A stretch of DNA of 64,000 nucleotides from Mesorhizobium sp. (GCA_019635735.1 JAHBYX010000001.1:248001-312000), one strand, 5' to 3'. Counted from the stretch's first letter, positions 18,421 to 28,331 are shown. Program-made: numbers and translations. The notes: generated by a model from the letters alone, not told the origin.

Positions 18421-19371
18421 ATGGCTGCCAATTCGATCGACAATGCCTTCGTCGCGCGCGGGTTTTCCGGCGCGTCCTACGAGCCGACCTATGCCGGTGC
18501 GCTTTCCTTCATGCGGCGCAAATACTCGAAGAACGTGAAGGGTGCGGACGCGGTCGTCTGGGGCATTCCCTTCGACGCGGCCGTGACCAACCGGCCGGGC
18601 GCCCGCTTCGGGCCGCAGGGCATCCGCCGCGCCTCGGCGATCATGGACAACGACGCACAGTACCCATTCAATGACGAGTTCATCGACCGGCTCGCGGTGG
18701 TCGACTACGGCGATTGCCTGCTCGATTCCGGCAACCACCAGAAGACGCCGGCCATCATCGAGCGCGAGGCGGCCAAGCTGATCAAGGGCGGTGCGTTCCT
18801 GCTGTCTCTCGGCGGCGACCATTTCGTCACCTGGCCGATCCTCAAGGCGCATGCGGCGAAATACGGGCCGCTGTCTCTGGTCCAGTTCGATGCCCACCAG
18901 GATACCTGGGACGACGACGGCAAGCGCATAGACCACGGCTCCTTCGTGCTGCGAGCCGTGCGTGAAGGCGTAATAGACCCGAAGACATCGATCCAGGTCG
19001 GCATCCGCACACATGCGCCGACGGATTGCGGCATCAGGATCATCTACGGCTACGAGGTGGAGGAGATGCGTGCGGCCGAGATCGCGCACGAGATTCTGGA
19101 GCGCACCGCCGGGCGCAAGGCCTATGTCACCTTCGACATCGACTGCCTGGATCCCGCCTTCGCGCCGGGCACCGGCACGCCGGTCGCGGGCGGGCCGTCG
19201 TCGGCCAAGATGCTGTCGGTGCTGCGCCTGCTGGACCGGCTCGACATGGTCGGCGCCGACGTGGTCGAGGTGGCGCCCGCTTACGACCATGCCGACATCA
19301 CCTCGATCGCGGCGTCGAACATCGCGATGTACTATCTCGGCCTTCTCGCTGCGCGAAAGGCGCGCGGCTGA
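18421..19371 (+). CDS. speB: Agmatinase/arginase-family ureohydrolase
   Basis: This 316-residue ureohydrolase has all three binuclear manganese motifs: LGGDHFVTWP, VQFDAHQDTWDD and FDIDCLDPAFAPGTGTP. Agmatinase (agmatine to putrescine plus urea) is the likely activity, but guanidinobutyrase or other guanidine hydrolases share these motifs, so the symbol is tentative. GAGAGGGGAAGG precedes the ATG at 18421. argC follows in the same direction after 81 bases; both belong to arginine-related metabolism. Confidence 0.88.
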   Translation: MAANSIDNAFVARGFSGASYEPTYAGALSFMRRKYSKNVKGADAVVWGIPFDAAVTNRPGARFGPQGIRRASAIMDNDAQYPFNDEFIDRLAVVDYGDCLLDSGNHQKTPAIIEREAAKLIKGGAFLLSLGGDHFVTWPILKAHAAKYGPLSLVQFDAHQDTWDDDGKRIDHGSFVLRAVREGVIDPKTSIQVGIRTHAPTDCGIRIIYGYEVEEMRAAEIAHEILERTAGRKAYVTFDIDCLDPAFAPGTGTPVAGGPSSAKMLSVLRLLDRLDMVGADVVEVAPAYDHADITSIAASNIAMYYLGLLAARKARG

Positions 19372-19452
19372 GATGCCGATTCAACGGCTTGCCGGATTGA
19401 TTCCGGCGGCCGGCGTAACCATTTGAGCGACTTACCTTTCCGGACGACAGGC

Positions 19453-20379
19453 ATGAAACCGAAAATCTTCATCGACGGCGAACACGGCACCACCGGGCTG
19501 CAGATCCGGGCGATGCTCGCCGGACGCGGGGACATCGAGATCATTTCGGTTCCGACCGATCGCCGCAAGGATACGGCCGCCCGCGCCGAGTTCCTCAACG
19601 CGGCCGACGTCGCGATTCTCTGTCTGCCAGATGATGCGGCGAGGGAGAGCGTGTCGCTGATCTCGAACGACACGACGCGGGTGATCGACGCTTCGACGGC
19701 GCATCGTGTCGCCGACGGCTGGATCTACGGTTTCGCCGAGATGGACAAGGCACAGGGTGCCGCGATCGCCGGGTCGAAGCGGGTCGCCAATCCCGGCTGC
19801 TGGCCGCAGGGGCCGATCGCCACGCTGCGGCCGCTGATCGCGGCCGGCCTGCTGCCGGCCGACTATCCGGTGACGATGAGCGGCATTTCAGGCTATTCCG
19901 GTGGCGGCCGGACGATGATCGAGGACTATGAGGCCAAGGGCGAAGCGGCGCCCGAGTTCCTTCCCTATGCGCTGACGCTGAAGCACAAGCACGTGCCGGA
20001 GCTGAAGCACTATGCAGGCCTCAGGCTCCACCCGCTGATGCAGCCGGCCGTCGGCAATTTCGCGCAGGGCATGGTGACGATGGTCCCGCTGCAGCTCGGC
20101 GCGCTCGCGCGCATTCCCAAAGGCAGGGAGCTGCACGCGGCTCTTGCCGACCACTACGCATCGCTGAAGGACAGCGCCGTCGAGGTCGCGCCCTATGCGG
20201 AGGTCGACCGTGTGCCGGAGCTCGATCCCGAGACCTATAACGGCACCAACCGGATGATGCTCTACGTCTTCGCCAACGATGCGCGGGCGCAGGCGGTGCT
20301 GGTCGCGGTCTACGACAATCTCGGCAAGGGTGCCTCGGGCGCGGCCGTGCAGAACCTCGACCTGATGATCGGGGCCTAG
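19453..20379 (+). CDS. argC: N-acetyl-gamma-glutamyl-phosphate reductase (type 2)
   Basis: This 308-residue enzyme is the short ArgC type 2. It reduces N-acetylglutamyl phosphate to the semialdehyde in arginine synthesis. The N-terminal motif [11 protein letters not shown] binds NADP, Cys116 in NPGCWPQG is the catalytic nucleophile, and [11 protein letters not shown] plus the late HPLMQPAVG complete the pattern. It is convergent with the heme A synthase gene and their stop codons interleave at CCTAGG, so the coding regions overlap by 4 bases. Confidence 0.95.
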   Translation: MKPKIFIDGEHGTTGLQIRAMLAGRGDIEIISVPTDRRKDTAARAEFLNAADVAILCLPDDAARESVSLISNDTTRVIDASTAHRVADGWIYGFAEMDKAQGAAIAGSKRVANPGCWPQGPIATLRPLIAAGLLPADYPVTMSGISGYSGGGRTMIEDYEAKGEAAPEFLPYALTLKHKHVPELKHYAGLRLHPLMQPAVGNFAQGMVTMVPLQLGALARIPKGRELHAALADHYASLKDSAVEVAPYAEVDRVPELDPETYNGTNRMMLYVFANDARAQAVLVAVYDNLGKGASGAAVQNLDLMIGA

Positions 20380-21473
20380 GCCAGCGTTCCGACAGGCATC
20401 GGATACGGCCCTACCGTGCCGCGCCAGTGCGCGACGGCGAAGCCGAGGACGATGATCGCGAAGGCGTGGTGCACCAGCGCCCACCCGAACGGCACGACCA
20501 GCACGAGCGCGGTAATCCCGATCGCCGCCTGGACCAGAATCAGGCCGAGCAGCACGAGGGCGCGGTGCGCGTGCGTCGTGCCCGGGTCAGCCCGCCAGGC
20601 CGAAAACGCGTGCCAGATGGCTGCGGCGAGCACGACATAAGCGCCCAGCCGGTGGACGAACTGGACTGTCTTCGGGTTCTCGAACAGGTTGATCCACCAG
20701 GGCTGCTGGACGAACAGGTCGCCCGGCACCAAGCTGCCGTCCATCAGCGGCCAAGTGTTGTAGGCCATGCCTGCGTCTAGGCCGGCGACCAGTGCGCCGA
20801 GATAGATCTGGAACAGAACCAAGAACGCGATTGCGCCCGCGAAGCGGCGCGTGCCCTGCCCCGCCGGTCCCTGCGAATGCGGCGCCAGCCCGCGCGCGAC
20901 CCACATGACCGCGGTAAAGATGATACAGGCCAGCGTGAGATGGGTGGCGAGCCGGTACTGCGAGACATCGACGCGTTCGGAAAGTCCCGACGACACCATC
21001 CACCAGCCGACGAAACCCTGGAAACCGCCGAGCGCCAGAAGGCCAAGAAGCTTCGGCTTGAGATGGCCCTCGAGCCGACCCGTCAGCCAGAAAAAGGCGA
21101 GCGGCAAGGCCATCACGAGGCCGACGCCTCGCGCCAGCAATCGGTGCGCCCATTCCCACCAGAAGATCGTCTTGAACTCCTCGAGGCTCATGCCCTTGTT
21201 GATCTGTTGGTATTCGGGGATCTGGCGATACTTCTCGAGTTCCTCCTGCCACTGCGCCTCGCTGAGCGGCGGGATAACGCCGTGGATCGGCTTCCATTCG
21301 GTGATCGACAGGCCGGAATCGGTCAGGCGCGTCGCTCCGCCGACAAGGAACAGCGCGAAGAGCACGAACAGAACGATATACAGCCAGACCCGGACGGCGC
21401 GGCGCGACCTCGTTGCGCGACGGCGCAGGTCTACGGCGGTTTCGATCTGTGCGGTCGTGGCCATGCTCTTCAT
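20376..21473 (-). CDS. ctaA: Heme A synthase (COX15/CtaA)
   Basis: This 365-residue membrane protein oxidises heme O to heme A for cytochrome c oxidase. Eight hydrophobic helices are evident. The heme-ligand histidines sit in [32 protein letters not shown] and [10 protein letters not shown], as in COX15. The acidic loop [20 protein letters not shown] is typical of the alphaproteobacterial type 2 form. A second ATG nine bases in (21464) is an alternative start. A 14-bp palindrome lies 42 bases upstream. Confidence 0.95.
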   Translation of the reverse strand: MKSMATTAQIETAVDLRRRATRSRRAVRVWLYIVLFVLFALFLVGGATRLTDSGLSITEWKPIHGVIPPLSEAQWQEELEKYRQIPEYQQINKGMSLEEFKTIFWWEWAHRLLARGVGLVMALPLAFFWLTGRLEGHLKPKLLGLLALGGFQGFVGWWMVSSGLSERVDVSQYRLATHLTLACIIFTAVMWVARGLAPHSQGPAGQGTRRFAGAIAFLVLFQIYLGALVAGLDAGMAYNTWPLMDGSLVPGDLFVQQPWWINLFENPKTVQFVHRLGAYVVLAAAIWHAFSAWRADPGTTHAHRALVLLGLILVQAAIGITALVLVVPFGWALVHHAFAIIVLGFAVAHWRGTVGPYPMPVGTLA

Positions 21474-21514
21474 TCCGGCAGCTTCGCTTCAGCCGATAGC
21501 CCGTTTGCCGGCCG

Positions 21515-21528
21515 GTGTCGCGCGACAC
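21515..21528. promoter_or_regulatory. Perfect 14-bp palindrome between ctaA and the DUF2842 gene
   Basis: GTGTCGCGCGACAC is fully self-complementary and lies in the 120-base divergent intergenic region, 42 bases from the ctaA start and 66 from the DUF2842 start. It could be an operator shared by both genes. In GC-rich DNA such palindromes also occur by chance. Confidence 0.3.
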
Positions 21529-21593
21529 GCCGTCGCGCGCAGGCTTTACGATGGCTGGCAGCGAGGACTATAGGGGGGCCGAAAGGAAGCCCC

Positions 21594-21803
21594 ATGCCCG
21601 TCAGACTCCGCAAGCTCATCGGAACGGTCCTGCTGATCGCCCTGGTGATCGTCTATGCGTGGCTCGCAACCATGGTCGCCGTCGCGCAGCTCGCGGAATC
21701 CGGGCCGGTGGTGCATTTCACCTATTTCCTGCTGACCGGCCTGCTGTGGATCCTGCCCGCCATGGGCATCATCAAATGGATGGTGAAACAGCCGAAGGCC
21801 TGA
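21594..21803 (+). CDS. DUF2842 family small membrane protein
   Basis: This 69-residue protein has two predicted transmembrane helices (LIGTVLLIALVIVYAWLAT and FTYFLLTGLLWILPAMGII). It ends in a basic, cytoplasmic tail (KWMVKQPKA). It matches the short alphaproteobacterial DUF2842 pattern. Function is unknown. It is divergent from ctaA, a recurrent neighbour in this group. GAAAGGAAG upstream supports the ATG at 21594. Confidence 0.8.
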   Translation: MPVRLRKLIGTVLLIALVIVYAWLATMVAVAQLAESGPVVHFTYFLLTGLLWILPAMGIIKWMVKQPKA

Positions 21804-21807
21804 GCCG

Positions 21808-22866
21808 TCACACCGTCACGAACGCCCTGCCGCGATTGGCGAGGGCGGTGGTGACGCCGTTGACCATCGTCCTGATGTGGCTGACCTGCTGGTAGCGGCC
21901 GTTGACCGATATGCGCGGCAGCGCAAGGAGGTGGTTCGCGTGGCCGGGATAGAGGACGCCGTGCCGCGTCGTCACGCCGGTCGCGAACCCGAGCTCGGCG
22001 GCGATGCGCGTCTCGCGTTCGCCCACCGCCGAAGCGTAGCCGTAGGGATAGGCCAGATGACGCGGCGCCTGGCCGAGCTCGATCTCGAGGAACTTCGCTC
22101 CGTCCCGCATTTCGCTGCGGGCGCGTTCGTCAGACAGGCGCTTCAGATTGTAGTGATGGAGCGAGTGCGCGCCGATGGCCAGGAGAGGATGTTCGGCGGC
22201 GAGCCTGATCTCGTCCCAGTTCATCAGGGTCTCGCGTGAAGGACGGGCGTGATCGACGCCAGCCGCGGCCGCGAGTGCCCGGATCACCCGGCGTTGCTGT
22301 TCCTCCGGCAGTTCGTTCGTCAGATAGTTGTGGATCGTGATGTTGGCGCGGAGCTTTTCGGCCGCCGTCGTCGCATCGATCGCCAGCCGTCCACCGGCCG
22401 TGTCGAGATAGATGCGCTCGCTGCGGCAGACGATCTCCTCGACGACATCCCACCACAGATCGACCGTCCCCTCGATCAGCGCCGGCGCGATGTAGATCGT
22501 CATCGGGGCGCCGTGTTTCTCGAGAATCGGCAGCGCGCAGGTGAGGTTATCGCGATAGCCGTCATCGGCGGTAATCGCGAGAAAGCGTTCGGTTCCGGTG
22601 CGCGCCGACAGGAGCTCCGGTATCTCGTCCATCGCCACGAAGCGGAATCCGAGCGCTCTCATCTCGGCCAGCACCGCGTCGAGAAACTCGGGCGTGATCG
22701 CTAGGTGCCGGTTCACGCCCGACGGCAAGGCGGGATCGCGGGTAACGCGGTGCAGCATCAGGATCGCACCGACACCGGCGGTAAACCGGGCCGCAATGGA
22801 GCCGAGCCCGCTGTATCGCGCCATATTGAGGGCGAGCTTTCGCAGCAACTCCCCTCTGTCGATCAT
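21808..22866 (-). CDS. Polysaccharide deacetylase family protein (NodB-like)
   Basis: This 352-residue NodB-homology protein has the catalytic/metal region FLAITADDGYRDN (Asp101-Asp102; the usual TFDDG reads TADDG) and the His-rich motif AIGAHSLHHYNL. HLAYPYGYASAVG corresponds to the third motif. No signal peptide is evident, so it may act in the cytoplasm on lipid-linked intermediates. It is divergent from the GNAT-like gene and borders the exopolysaccharide locus, so it probably N- or O-deacetylates that polymer. AAAGGTGA 5 bases upstream supports the ATG at 22866. Confidence 0.88.
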   Translation of the reverse strand: MIDRGELLRKLALNMARYSGLGSIAARFTAGVGAILMLHRVTRDPALPSGVNRHLAITPEFLDAVLAEMRALGFRFVAMDEIPELLSARTGTERFLAITADDGYRDNLTCALPILEKHGAPMTIYIAPALIEGTVDLWWDVVEEIVCRSERIYLDTAGGRLAIDATTAAEKLRANITIHNYLTNELPEEQQRRVIRALAAAAGVDHARPSRETLMNWDEIRLAAEHPLLAIGAHSLHHYNLKRLSDERARSEMRDGAKFLEIELGQAPRHLAYPYGYASAVGERETRIAAELGFATGVTTRHGVLYPGHANHLLALPRISVNGRYQQVSHIRTMVNGVTTALANRGRAFVTV

Positions 22867-22940
22867 TGATTCACCTTTTGCGCATAGCTTCATCGCACCG
22901 GAAGACGCGACAAGGCACCGTACCGGGCAAGGATTGAAGT

Positions 22941-24131
22941 ATGGTTGACGCGGTTGCGCATTTCTCGCGCATGCAGACAAATGCTGCGGATCACGACCGT
23001 CGCGGAGCGTCAACCGCCGCCAGCCAGTGCGTGATTGTGGCAGCCGGCGACTACCCGACGCTGATTGCGGGAAAGGTAGTGGCGCCGGCGCAGACGTCCA
23101 ACTGGGTCACGGCATGGTCGGAGGCGGCCAACGCCGACGCGTTCATTGTCACCGCGGGTCCCGAGGAAGGACCATCGGTCATTCTGCCGCTCGAAGTGGT
23201 GAAGAAGGGCCCCTTCCGCATCGCACGGTTCATGGGAGGCAGCCACGCAGCCGGCAACTTCCCGGCCTTCCACGACGGCCCGGGCCACCTGACCGCGGGG
23301 CATCTTGCGAAAGCGGTGCGGGCTTCGCGTCCCGACGTCGATCTCGTGCATCTCGAGCGACTTTGCGCCGAAATGGGTGGCCTGCCCTCCCCGCTTGCGG
23401 CCCTGGCTCATACCGAGAGCCCCAACATCGCCCTCGCCGTCTGCCTCGACGGCGGTTTCGAGGCACTGCTCGACCGCGCGAGCGGCAAGCGAAAGCGCAA
23501 GAAGCATCGCTCGCAGACGCGCAAATTCGAGGCGGCGGGCGGCATTCGCCGCATCGAGGCGCGCACGCCCGAGGAGGTCGACGAGCTGCTGGCGCATTTC
23601 TACGAGATGAAGGCCGACCGTTTCCGCAAGATGGGCATTGCCGACGTGTTCGCACCCCTCGGCGTCCGCGCCTTCTTCCGGCAGCTTTTCGTCGACGCCC
23701 TTGCGCAATCGCCGCCGCCATTCGTGCTGCATGGCCTGGAGGTTGGCGGCAAGCTTCGCGCCATCACGGGATCGAGCCGCTCGGGCGATCGGCTCGTGTG
23801 CGAGTTCGGTGGGATCGCCGAGGACGACCTGGCGGCTGCGAGCCCGGGCGAGTTCCTGTTCTACGAGAATATCCAGGAGGCCTGCGAACAGGGTTTCGAT
23901 ATCTACGACTTCTCGGTCGGCGACGAGCACTACAAGCGGCTATGGTGCAACATCGAGATACGCCATTTCGACATTGCCGTTCCGGTCTCGGTCAAAGGGC
24001 GGTTCCTCGCTGCCGGGTTGAGCGGCGTGACTGCGGCCAAGCGGTTCGTGAAGCAGAACCGAGTGGTCTGGGGGCTGGTGAAGCGGCTGCGCAAGCAGAC
24101 AGCCGCACCGGCGACGTCCGAGGACGACTGA
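22941..24131 (+). CDS. GNAT-fold acetyltransferase (BioF2/CelD-like)
   Basis: This 396-residue protein has an Acetyltransf_6 (CelD/BioF2-like, FemAB-related) fold. LLDRASGKRKRKKHRSQTRK, VDELLAHFYEMKADRF and CEQGFDIYDFSVGDEHYKRLW are the conserved segments of this group, found in cellulose and exopolysaccharide clusters. It probably N-acylates an amino sugar or a precursor. It sits between the deacetylase and the chain-length gene, so deacetylation and re-acylation of the same polymer is a reasonable inference. Confidence 0.85.
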   Translation: MVDAVAHFSRMQTNAADHDRRGASTAASQCVIVAAGDYPTLIAGKVVAPAQTSNWVTAWSEAANADAFIVTAGPEEGPSVILPLEVVKKGPFRIARFMGGSHAAGNFPAFHDGPGHLTAGHLAKAVRASRPDVDLVHLERLCAEMGGLPSPLAALAHTESPNIALAVCLDGGFEALLDRASGKRKRKKHRSQTRKFEAAGGIRRIEARTPEEVDELLAHFYEMKADRFRKMGIADVFAPLGVRAFFRQLFVDALAQSPPPFVLHGLEVGGKLRAITGSSRSGDRLVCEFGGIAEDDLAAASPGEFLFYENIQEACEQGFDIYDFSVGDEHYKRLWCNIEIRHFDIAVPVSVKGRFLAAGLSGVTAAKRFVKQNRVVWGLVKRLRKQTAAPATSEDD

Positions 24132-24146
24132 AGGAGTCCGGCGGCC

Positions 24147-26324
24147 TCAGGCCGCCGAGCGGTTCGGCACCGTCGGTGTCGGATTGTCGAAGGCTACCGG
24201 CTTCACCAGTTCGACATTGCCGTAGCCACCCGATCTCAAGTCGGACGCAGCCTCGTCGACCGCGCGGTCACCCGGGTCCAGCGCACTGACGAAGACACTG
24301 GTGCCCTCGCCAACCAGCCTGCGAATGCCCTCTGCCTTGGCCGGACCGCACTCGACGACGACGAGGTCGTAGGCGCTGCCGAGCGAATTGAGGATGATGG
24401 GCAGCCGGTCGGCCGCGCGCATCGCACGGGCCGGATCCGCGGTTCCGACCGGTATGACGTGGCATTCGGAATAGAGGTCGCCGTGGATCACCTGGGAGAA
24501 TTGCGATTCGCCGGTGAGCAGGTTGGTGACCCCGGGAACGGCCGCGGTGTCGAGCGTCGGAATGGACGCTGCTCCGCCCGAGGTGAGGTCGACGAGAACG
24601 ACGCGCAGGCCGGTGTCCGCGACTTCGCGTGCCACCAGAACCGCGCTCGCGGCTCCCTCGTCGCCCTCCGGCGATACGAAGATCGCTCGCGCAACGCCGC
24701 CCGAAATCAGTCTCTCCGCGGCGGCCGATACACTCAGGCGGTTGTCGTTCGGGGCGGTGCGGGCAAGAATTGGCGAAACCGGCCGTGAAAGCACTGGAGG
24801 CGGCACGACCGCAGGCTCGGCCGGCACGGCGGCGGTTTCCTTTGCCGGCGTGGCGGTTTCCGGCGGCGCGGCCGCGGGTTCGGGCATTGCGATCCGCTCG
24901 ACGGGCTCCACCTTCCGTTCGTCCGCCGGACGCATCGCCCGGCCCGAGAAGAGCTCGCGCATCAGCGTGACGATCGCCATGACGAGCAGCGAGCCGACGA
25001 AGGCGGCGCCGACGATCGGCACGATCTTGGGGAAATACGGTTCCGACGGAACGGTGGCGCGCGAGAAGATGCGGGCGTCGGCCGGCAGGTAGGACCGGTC
25101 GCCGCGCGACGCCGCCTCGCGATAGCGGGTCAGGTAGGATTCGAGCAGTTCACGCTGTGCCGCGGCTTCGCGCTCCAGCGCGCGCAGCTCGACTTCCTTG
25201 TCGCCGACGCGGGCGGATTCCGCCTTCACGTTGTTCAGGTTGGCGACCAGCTTTGCCTCGCGCAGCTTCGCCGTCTCCGCCTCGGTCTCCAGTCCACGCA
25301 GGATGTTGCGTGCCTCGTTGCGGATCTGGCCGTCGAGGTCGGCGAGCTGCGAACGCAGCGACTTGATGCGCGGATGGTTGTCGAGCAGCGTGGTCGAGAG
25401 ATCGGCGATCTCGGTGTTGAGCTGGACCTGTCGCTCGCGCAGGCGCTGGATCAGCGGCGAGGAGATCACGTCTGGCATCGAATCGAGGGAACGGCCGCTG
25501 GCGATGGCGTCGCGCAGGCTCTGCGCGTTCGCTTCGGCGGTGGCACGGGCGGCGCGGACCCGCGACAGCTCGGTCGACATTTCCGACAGCTGCTGCGTGG
25601 CGAGCGCCGAATTGTTCTGCCCGATCATCAGGTCGGACTGGGCGCGGAAATCGGCGACCTTGGTTTCGGCAGCCTTCACCCGTTCGCGAAGATCGGCGAT
25701 CTCGGGTTCCAGCCAGTCGGTCGCCGAGGCGTTGGACTTCTGCTTGGCCTGCTGCTGCATGGCGAGATAGGCGTCGGCGATGGCATTCGGCACGTCAGCG
25801 GCAAGCTTCGGGTCTTCGGAGGAGAAGCTGACGACGATGACGCGCGAGCGCTCGACACGATAGACGCGCAGTTTCTCCCGCATCGTCTTGATGACGCGAT
25901 CCTCGGCGGCGAGACCGTTTGGATCACTCTTCAGTCCGACTAGCACCATCAGCCGGCCGGCCAGACCCATGCTGGCCTGCTCGTCGAACTCCTTCAGCTT
26001 GCCGAGCTCGAGCTTGTCGGCGACCTGCCGCAGAAGGTCGCTCGAGGTCATGACCTCGACCTGGCTCGTCACCCCCTCCTCGTCGAGAATCGGCTTGTCG
26101 CTCTCGCCGGAGGGCGTCGGGCGCGTGAAGACCGATTCCGTGGTTTCGATCAGAATGCGGGTTTCTGCCCGGTAATGCGGTGTCGCGAGCCATGCGACGA
26201 GGAAGGCCAGGCCGGTGACGGCGATCGTCACGGCCAGGATCAGCTTCCAATCCCTGACTATGCTGGCGAAGAGGGTCCCGAGGTCGACATCGACATCGCT
26301 GCCCCTGACTGAACTGCCCGACAT
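24147..26324 (-). CDS. GumC/Wzc-type polysaccharide co-polymerase with degenerate kinase domain
   Basis: This 725-residue protein has an N-terminal Wzz domain with a first transmembrane helix (LILAVTIAVTGLAFLVAWLA), a long periplasmic coiled coil (residues ~190-440), a second helix (IVPIVGAAFVGSLLVMAIVT), a Pro/Ala-rich linker and a C-terminal ATPase/BY-kinase-like domain. In that domain the Walker A GEGKTT of relatives reads GDEGAAS (nucleotides ~24640-24670), and Walker B reads VVVECGP instead of VIIDxPP, so nucleotide binding is probably lost. No C-terminal tyrosine cluster is present. It should set chain length and couple polymerase to the exporter encoded divergently at 26490. Confidence 0.9.
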   Translation of the reverse strand: MSGSSVRGSDVDVDLGTLFASIVRDWKLILAVTIAVTGLAFLVAWLATPHYRAETRILIETTESVFTRPTPSGESDKPILDEEGVTSQVEVMTSSDLLRQVADKLELGKLKEFDEQASMGLAGRLMVLVGLKSDPNGLAAEDRVIKTMREKLRVYRVERSRVIVVSFSSEDPKLAADVPNAIADAYLAMQQQAKQKSNASATDWLEPEIADLRERVKAAETKVADFRAQSDLMIGQNNSALATQQLSEMSTELSRVRAARATAEANAQSLRDAIASGRSLDSMPDVISSPLIQRLRERQVQLNTEIADLSTTLLDNHPRIKSLRSQLADLDGQIRNEARNILRGLETEAETAKLREAKLVANLNNVKAESARVGDKEVELRALEREAAAQRELLESYLTRYREAASRGDRSYLPADARIFSRATVPSEPYFPKIVPIVGAAFVGSLLVMAIVTLMRELFSGRAMRPADERKVEPVERIAMPEPAAAPPETATPAKETAAVPAEPAVVPPPVLSRPVSPILARTAPNDNRLSVSAAAERLISGGVARAIFVSPEGDEGAASAVLVAREVADTGLRVVLVDLTSGGAASIPTLDTAAVPGVTNLLTGESQFSQVIHGDLYSECHVIPVGTADPARAMRAADRLPIILNSLGSAYDLVVVECGPAKAEGIRRLVGEGTSVFVSALDPGDRAVDEAASDLRSGGYGNVELVKPVAFDNPTPTVPNRSAA

Positions 26325-26489
26325 GGCGTCACTCCGAACCAATTCCGGCAAGAGGTAAACGACTATGGTTTCCGCCGGGTTAAGAATTGCAGGCACCTCG
26401 TCCGACCGATCGTCGGCGCCTTTACCGCGCATTAACCCTAACGGGGAGATAACGACCCGGTATCGCGCCGTCGGCTTGCCGGCGCGTCA

Positions 26490-27077
26490 ATGTCGAAGGG
26501 TTCGCGTCCGGACATGAAACGCCCCGTTCTCGTTTTCTCCGCCTTGCTCGCCGCGGGACTTGCTGGCGGCTGCAGCAGCTACAGGCCGGCGCCTGCTGCC
26601 TTCAGTAAGGCGCTCCAGGCTCCCTATGTGCTCGATTCCGGCGATCGCGTCCGCGTCACGGTATTCGAACAGGAAGGCCTCACCAACACCTACAGCGTCG
26701 ACCAGTCAGGATACATCGCCTTCCCGCTTGTGGGAACGGTGCCGGCTCGCGGCCAGTCCGTCGCGCAGCTCGAAGCGACGCTGGCCGCCCGGCTGCGCAA
26801 CGGCTATCTCCGCGACCCCGACGTTTCGGTCGAGATCGACCGCTACCGCCCGATCTTCGTCATGGGCGAAGTCGGTGCGGCCGGCCAGTATTCCTACGTG
26901 CCGGGGATGACCGTGCAGAAAGCGATCGCGGCTGCCGGAGGCTTCTCCCCGCGCGGCAACCAGTCGACCGTCGACATCACGCGCTCGGTCAACGGCAAGG
27001 TGATGACGGGTCGTGTCTATACGTCGGACCCGTTGCTGCCCGGCGATACGATCTACGTCCGCGAACGTCTGTTCTGA
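26490..27077 (+). CDS. Polysaccharide export lipoprotein (Wza/ExoF-like)
   Basis: This 195-residue protein has a lipoprotein signal ending in the lipobox LAGG-Cys. The poly_export domain follows (YVLDSGDRVRVTVFEQEGL, ISVDQSGYIAFPLVGTVPA) and then a single SLBB-like domain (PIFVMGEVGAAGQYSYVPG). It forms the outer-membrane channel of Wzy-dependent export. It is shorter than Wza (no C-terminal amphipathic helix), as in many Rhizobiales. A second ATG at 26514 (MKRPVLVFSALL) is an equally plausible start. It is divergent from the GumC-like gene and 18 bases upstream of the glycosyltransferase. Confidence 0.9.
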   Translation: MSKGSRPDMKRPVLVFSALLAAGLAGGCSSYRPAPAAFSKALQAPYVLDSGDRVRVTVFEQEGLTNTYSVDQSGYIAFPLVGTVPARGQSVAQLEATLAARLRNGYLRDPDVSVEIDRYRPIFVMGEVGAAGQYSYVPGMTVQKAIAAAGGFSPRGNQSTVDITRSVNGKVMTGRVYTSDPLLPGDTIYVRERLF

Positions 27078-27095
27078 CGGGAGGCCGGGGTCGAG

Positions 27096-28226
27096 GTGGG
27101 GAGAAGCCTGCGAATCGTGCACTGTTTCCGCTCGCCCGTAGGCGGGATTTTCAGGCATGTGCGCGATCTTGCCCATGCGCAGGCGGCGGCAGGACATCTC
27201 GTCGGCATCGTCTGCGATTCCTCGACCGGCGGCGACTACGAAGACAGGCTTTTCGACCAGATTTCGGGAACGCTGGCGCTCGGCATCCACCGAACGCCTA
27301 TGCAACGGCATGTGGGTCCCGGCGACATCGCCGCCGCCTACAGAACCTATCGTCTCATCAAGCAATTGCAGCCGGATATCCTGCACGGGCACGGCGCCAA
27401 GGGTGGCGTCTATTCCCGTCTGTTCGGCTCGCTTCTGCGGGTATCCAGGTCTCGCGTAGCCCGCCTTTATTCGCCGCATGGCGGTAGCCTGCACTATGAC
27501 GGCGGCACTCTCATGGGGAAGGCGATCTTCGCCGCCGAGCGGGTCATGGACCGGTGCACGGACCACCTGTTCTTCGTTTCTGGTTACGAGGAGCGCGTGT
27601 TCAGCCAGAACGTCGGAAAGCCGCGCGCTCCGTACAGTATCGTCTACAACGGACTGGGAGAATTCGAGTTCATCGCGGTTCCACCGGCGCCCGACGCAGC
27701 CGATTTCCTCTACATCGGCATGATGCGCGACCTGAAGGGGCCGGACATCTTTATCGACGCGATCGCGCGCGCGGAACAGGCGCTGGGACGGACCCTCAGC
27801 GCCATGATGGTGGGAGACGGCGACGATCTCCCCCGCTACCAGGATCAGATTGCGCGGCTTGGGCTCGGCGATCGCTTCACGTTCCACCCGCCGATGCCGG
27901 CGCGCCAGGCCTTCGCGCTGGCCCGCGCGATCGTCGTGCCGTCGCGTGCCGAGGCGATGCCCTACATCGTACTCGAGGCGCTCGGCGCCGGCATGCCGAT
28001 GATCGCCACGTCGGTGGGCGGCATTCCCGAAATATTTCCGAAGGATTCCCCCGCCCTCTCCCGACCGGACCCAGGCGAAATCGCCGAGCGGATGGCGAAA
28101 CTCCTCGCCGACCCACCCGCCTGGCGGGCCCTGATGCCGACCACGGCCGAGCTGAAAGCCAAGTTCGGCGTCGAGGTCATGGCCCGCTCCATCGAGCGGG
28201 AATATTTCCGCGTGCTTGAAGGCTGA
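27096..28226 (+). CDS. Glycosyltransferase family 4 protein
   Basis: This 376-residue GT-B glycosyltransferase has an N-terminal acceptor domain starting RIVHCFRSPVGGIFRHV and the family-4 E-x7-E motif in SRAEAMPYIVLEALGAGMP, which contacts the nucleotide sugar. It starts with GTG at 27096 with GGGAGG upstream. It is the only recognisable polymer-building glycosyltransferase in the locus besides the initiating enzyme, so further transferases must be encoded elsewhere or the repeat unit is very simple. Confidence 0.92.
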   Translation: MGRSLRIVHCFRSPVGGIFRHVRDLAHAQAAAGHLVGIVCDSSTGGDYEDRLFDQISGTLALGIHRTPMQRHVGPGDIAAAYRTYRLIKQLQPDILHGHGAKGGVYSRLFGSLLRVSRSRVARLYSPHGGSLHYDGGTLMGKAIFAAERVMDRCTDHLFFVSGYEERVFSQNVGKPRAPYSIVYNGLGEFEFIAVPPAPDAADFLYIGMMRDLKGPDIFIDAIARAEQALGRTLSAMMVGDGDDLPRYQDQIARLGLGDRFTFHPPMPARQAFALARAIVVPSRAEAMPYIVLEALGAGMPMIATSVGGIPEIFPKDSPALSRPDPGEIAERMAKLLADPPAWRALMPTTAELKAKFGVEVMARSIEREYFRVLEG

Positions 28227-28331
28227 GACGCCGCAGCCCGAAAGGCCATTTCGATCACGCCGCACCTGGCGCATAATGCTTTCTTAGCACTGGCTTGATA
28301 TGGCTGGTGCAACAGCCCACGGCATCGCGTC

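Noticed and set aside
24140..24156. GGCGGCC-TCA-GGCCGCC hairpin at the GNAT/GumC gene junction as a terminator
   Set aside because: The stem has no T-run on either side and overlaps the GumC-like coding end; pairing alone is weak evidence.
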